5,230 nt of DNA from Bacteroidota bacterium (GTDB taxonomy: Bacteria; Bacteroidota; Bacteroidia; Bacteroidales; Prolixibacteraceae). The position numbers were made by a program, and so were the translations under genes. Below the pieces are notes generated by a model. The model did no database searches. It worked only from the letters and a program-made list of their open reading frames with translations, and was not told the origin of the DNA. The DNA lies in assembly GCA_030706665.1 (NCBI GenBank), contig JAUZOB010000247.1, forward strand, positions 1 to 5,230, read 5' to 3'. Below, in pieces: positions 5,149-5,230 of this stretch (the stretch's first letter is position 1; every line of letters starts with the position of its first letter).

Positions 5149-5221
5149 ACGGGTGTAGCTCAGTTGGTAGAGCACTGGTCTCCAAAACCAGGTGTCGGGC
5201 GTTCGAGTCGCTCCTCCCGTG
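5149..5221 (+). tRNA. tRNA-Trp (anticodon CCA)
   Basis: The D stem (GCTC 5158-5161 with GAGC 5170-5173), anticodon stem (CTGGT 5175-5179 with ACCAG 5187-5191), anticodon CCA (5182-5184) and T arm (loop TTCGAGT 5202-5208) are all well formed. The discriminator G5221 is the bacterial tryptophan identity base. CCA is not encoded. The acceptor stem ACGGGTG (5149-5155) pairs with CTCCCGT (5214-5220) except for a U-U mismatch at 5154/5215 (tRNA positions 6 and 67). The gene follows tRNA-Ser by 14 nt and is probably on the same transcript. Bacteroidota often place tRNA-Trp directly before secE-nusG, which would lie just past the right edge; that cannot be seen here. Confidence 0.95.
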
Positions 5222-5230
5222 CTACACTTA

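Noticed and set aside
4981..5175. Minus-strand reading frame of 64 codons containing GERGIRTPGTSQYNGFQDRRNR
   Set aside because: It is the antisense of the tRNA-Ser gene. Peptides of this kind (GxRGIRTPG...NGFQDRRxRPL) are a well-known false protein family produced by translating tRNA-Ser backwards; the tRNA and its promoter explain the sequence.

Overview
The window reads as a chromosomal segment from a member of the Bacteroidota, most likely order Bacteroidales. The support is protein content (an M49 dipeptidyl peptidase of the short bacterial type, a GH99/WbsX-like secreted protein), the lack of convincing Shine-Dalgarno sites, and above all a promoter before the tRNAs that matches the Bacteroides -33/-7 consensus (TTTG, 19-nt spacer, TAnnTTTG). 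The DNA is AT-rich and uses the standard code. Genus cannot be fixed from the sequence.

Layout from left to right. All protein genes are on the minus strand. 1-506: 5' part of a secreted GH99-like/WbsX-domain protein that runs off the left edge. 507-801: intergenic, with two abutting hairpins (688-742, 743-762), a candidate minus-strand -7 element (656-663) and a 12-bp palindrome (564-575). 802-2763: dipeptidyl peptidase III (M49) with intact zinc motifs. 2764-2975: intergenic, with a strong terminator (2921-2957) for the upstream gene, three 26-bp-phased repeats and an inverted repeat in front of the peptidase gene. 2976-3695: LytTR-type response regulator. 3748-4434: TrmH-type tRNA 2'-O-methyltransferase, probably co-transcribed with the regulator. 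4468-4507: strong terminator after HU. 4527-4799: HU-family DNA-binding protein. 4800-5049: divergent intergenic region between HU (leftward) and the tRNAs (rightward). 5050-5134 and 5149-5221: tRNA-Ser(UGA) and tRNA-Trp(CCA) on the plus strand, sharing one promoter.

Functionally this is mostly housekeeping: nucleoid packaging (HU), tRNA modification (TrmH), tRNA supply, and peptide breakdown (DPP III), plus a signalling regulator whose kinase is not in the window. No defence system, mobile element, CRISPR array or biosynthetic cluster is visible. The observations most worth checking are the repeated ACAATTCTT-type motif shared by the upstream regions of the regulator and peptidase genes, the near-leaderless tRNA promoter, and a mismatch in the tRNA-Trp acceptor stem.
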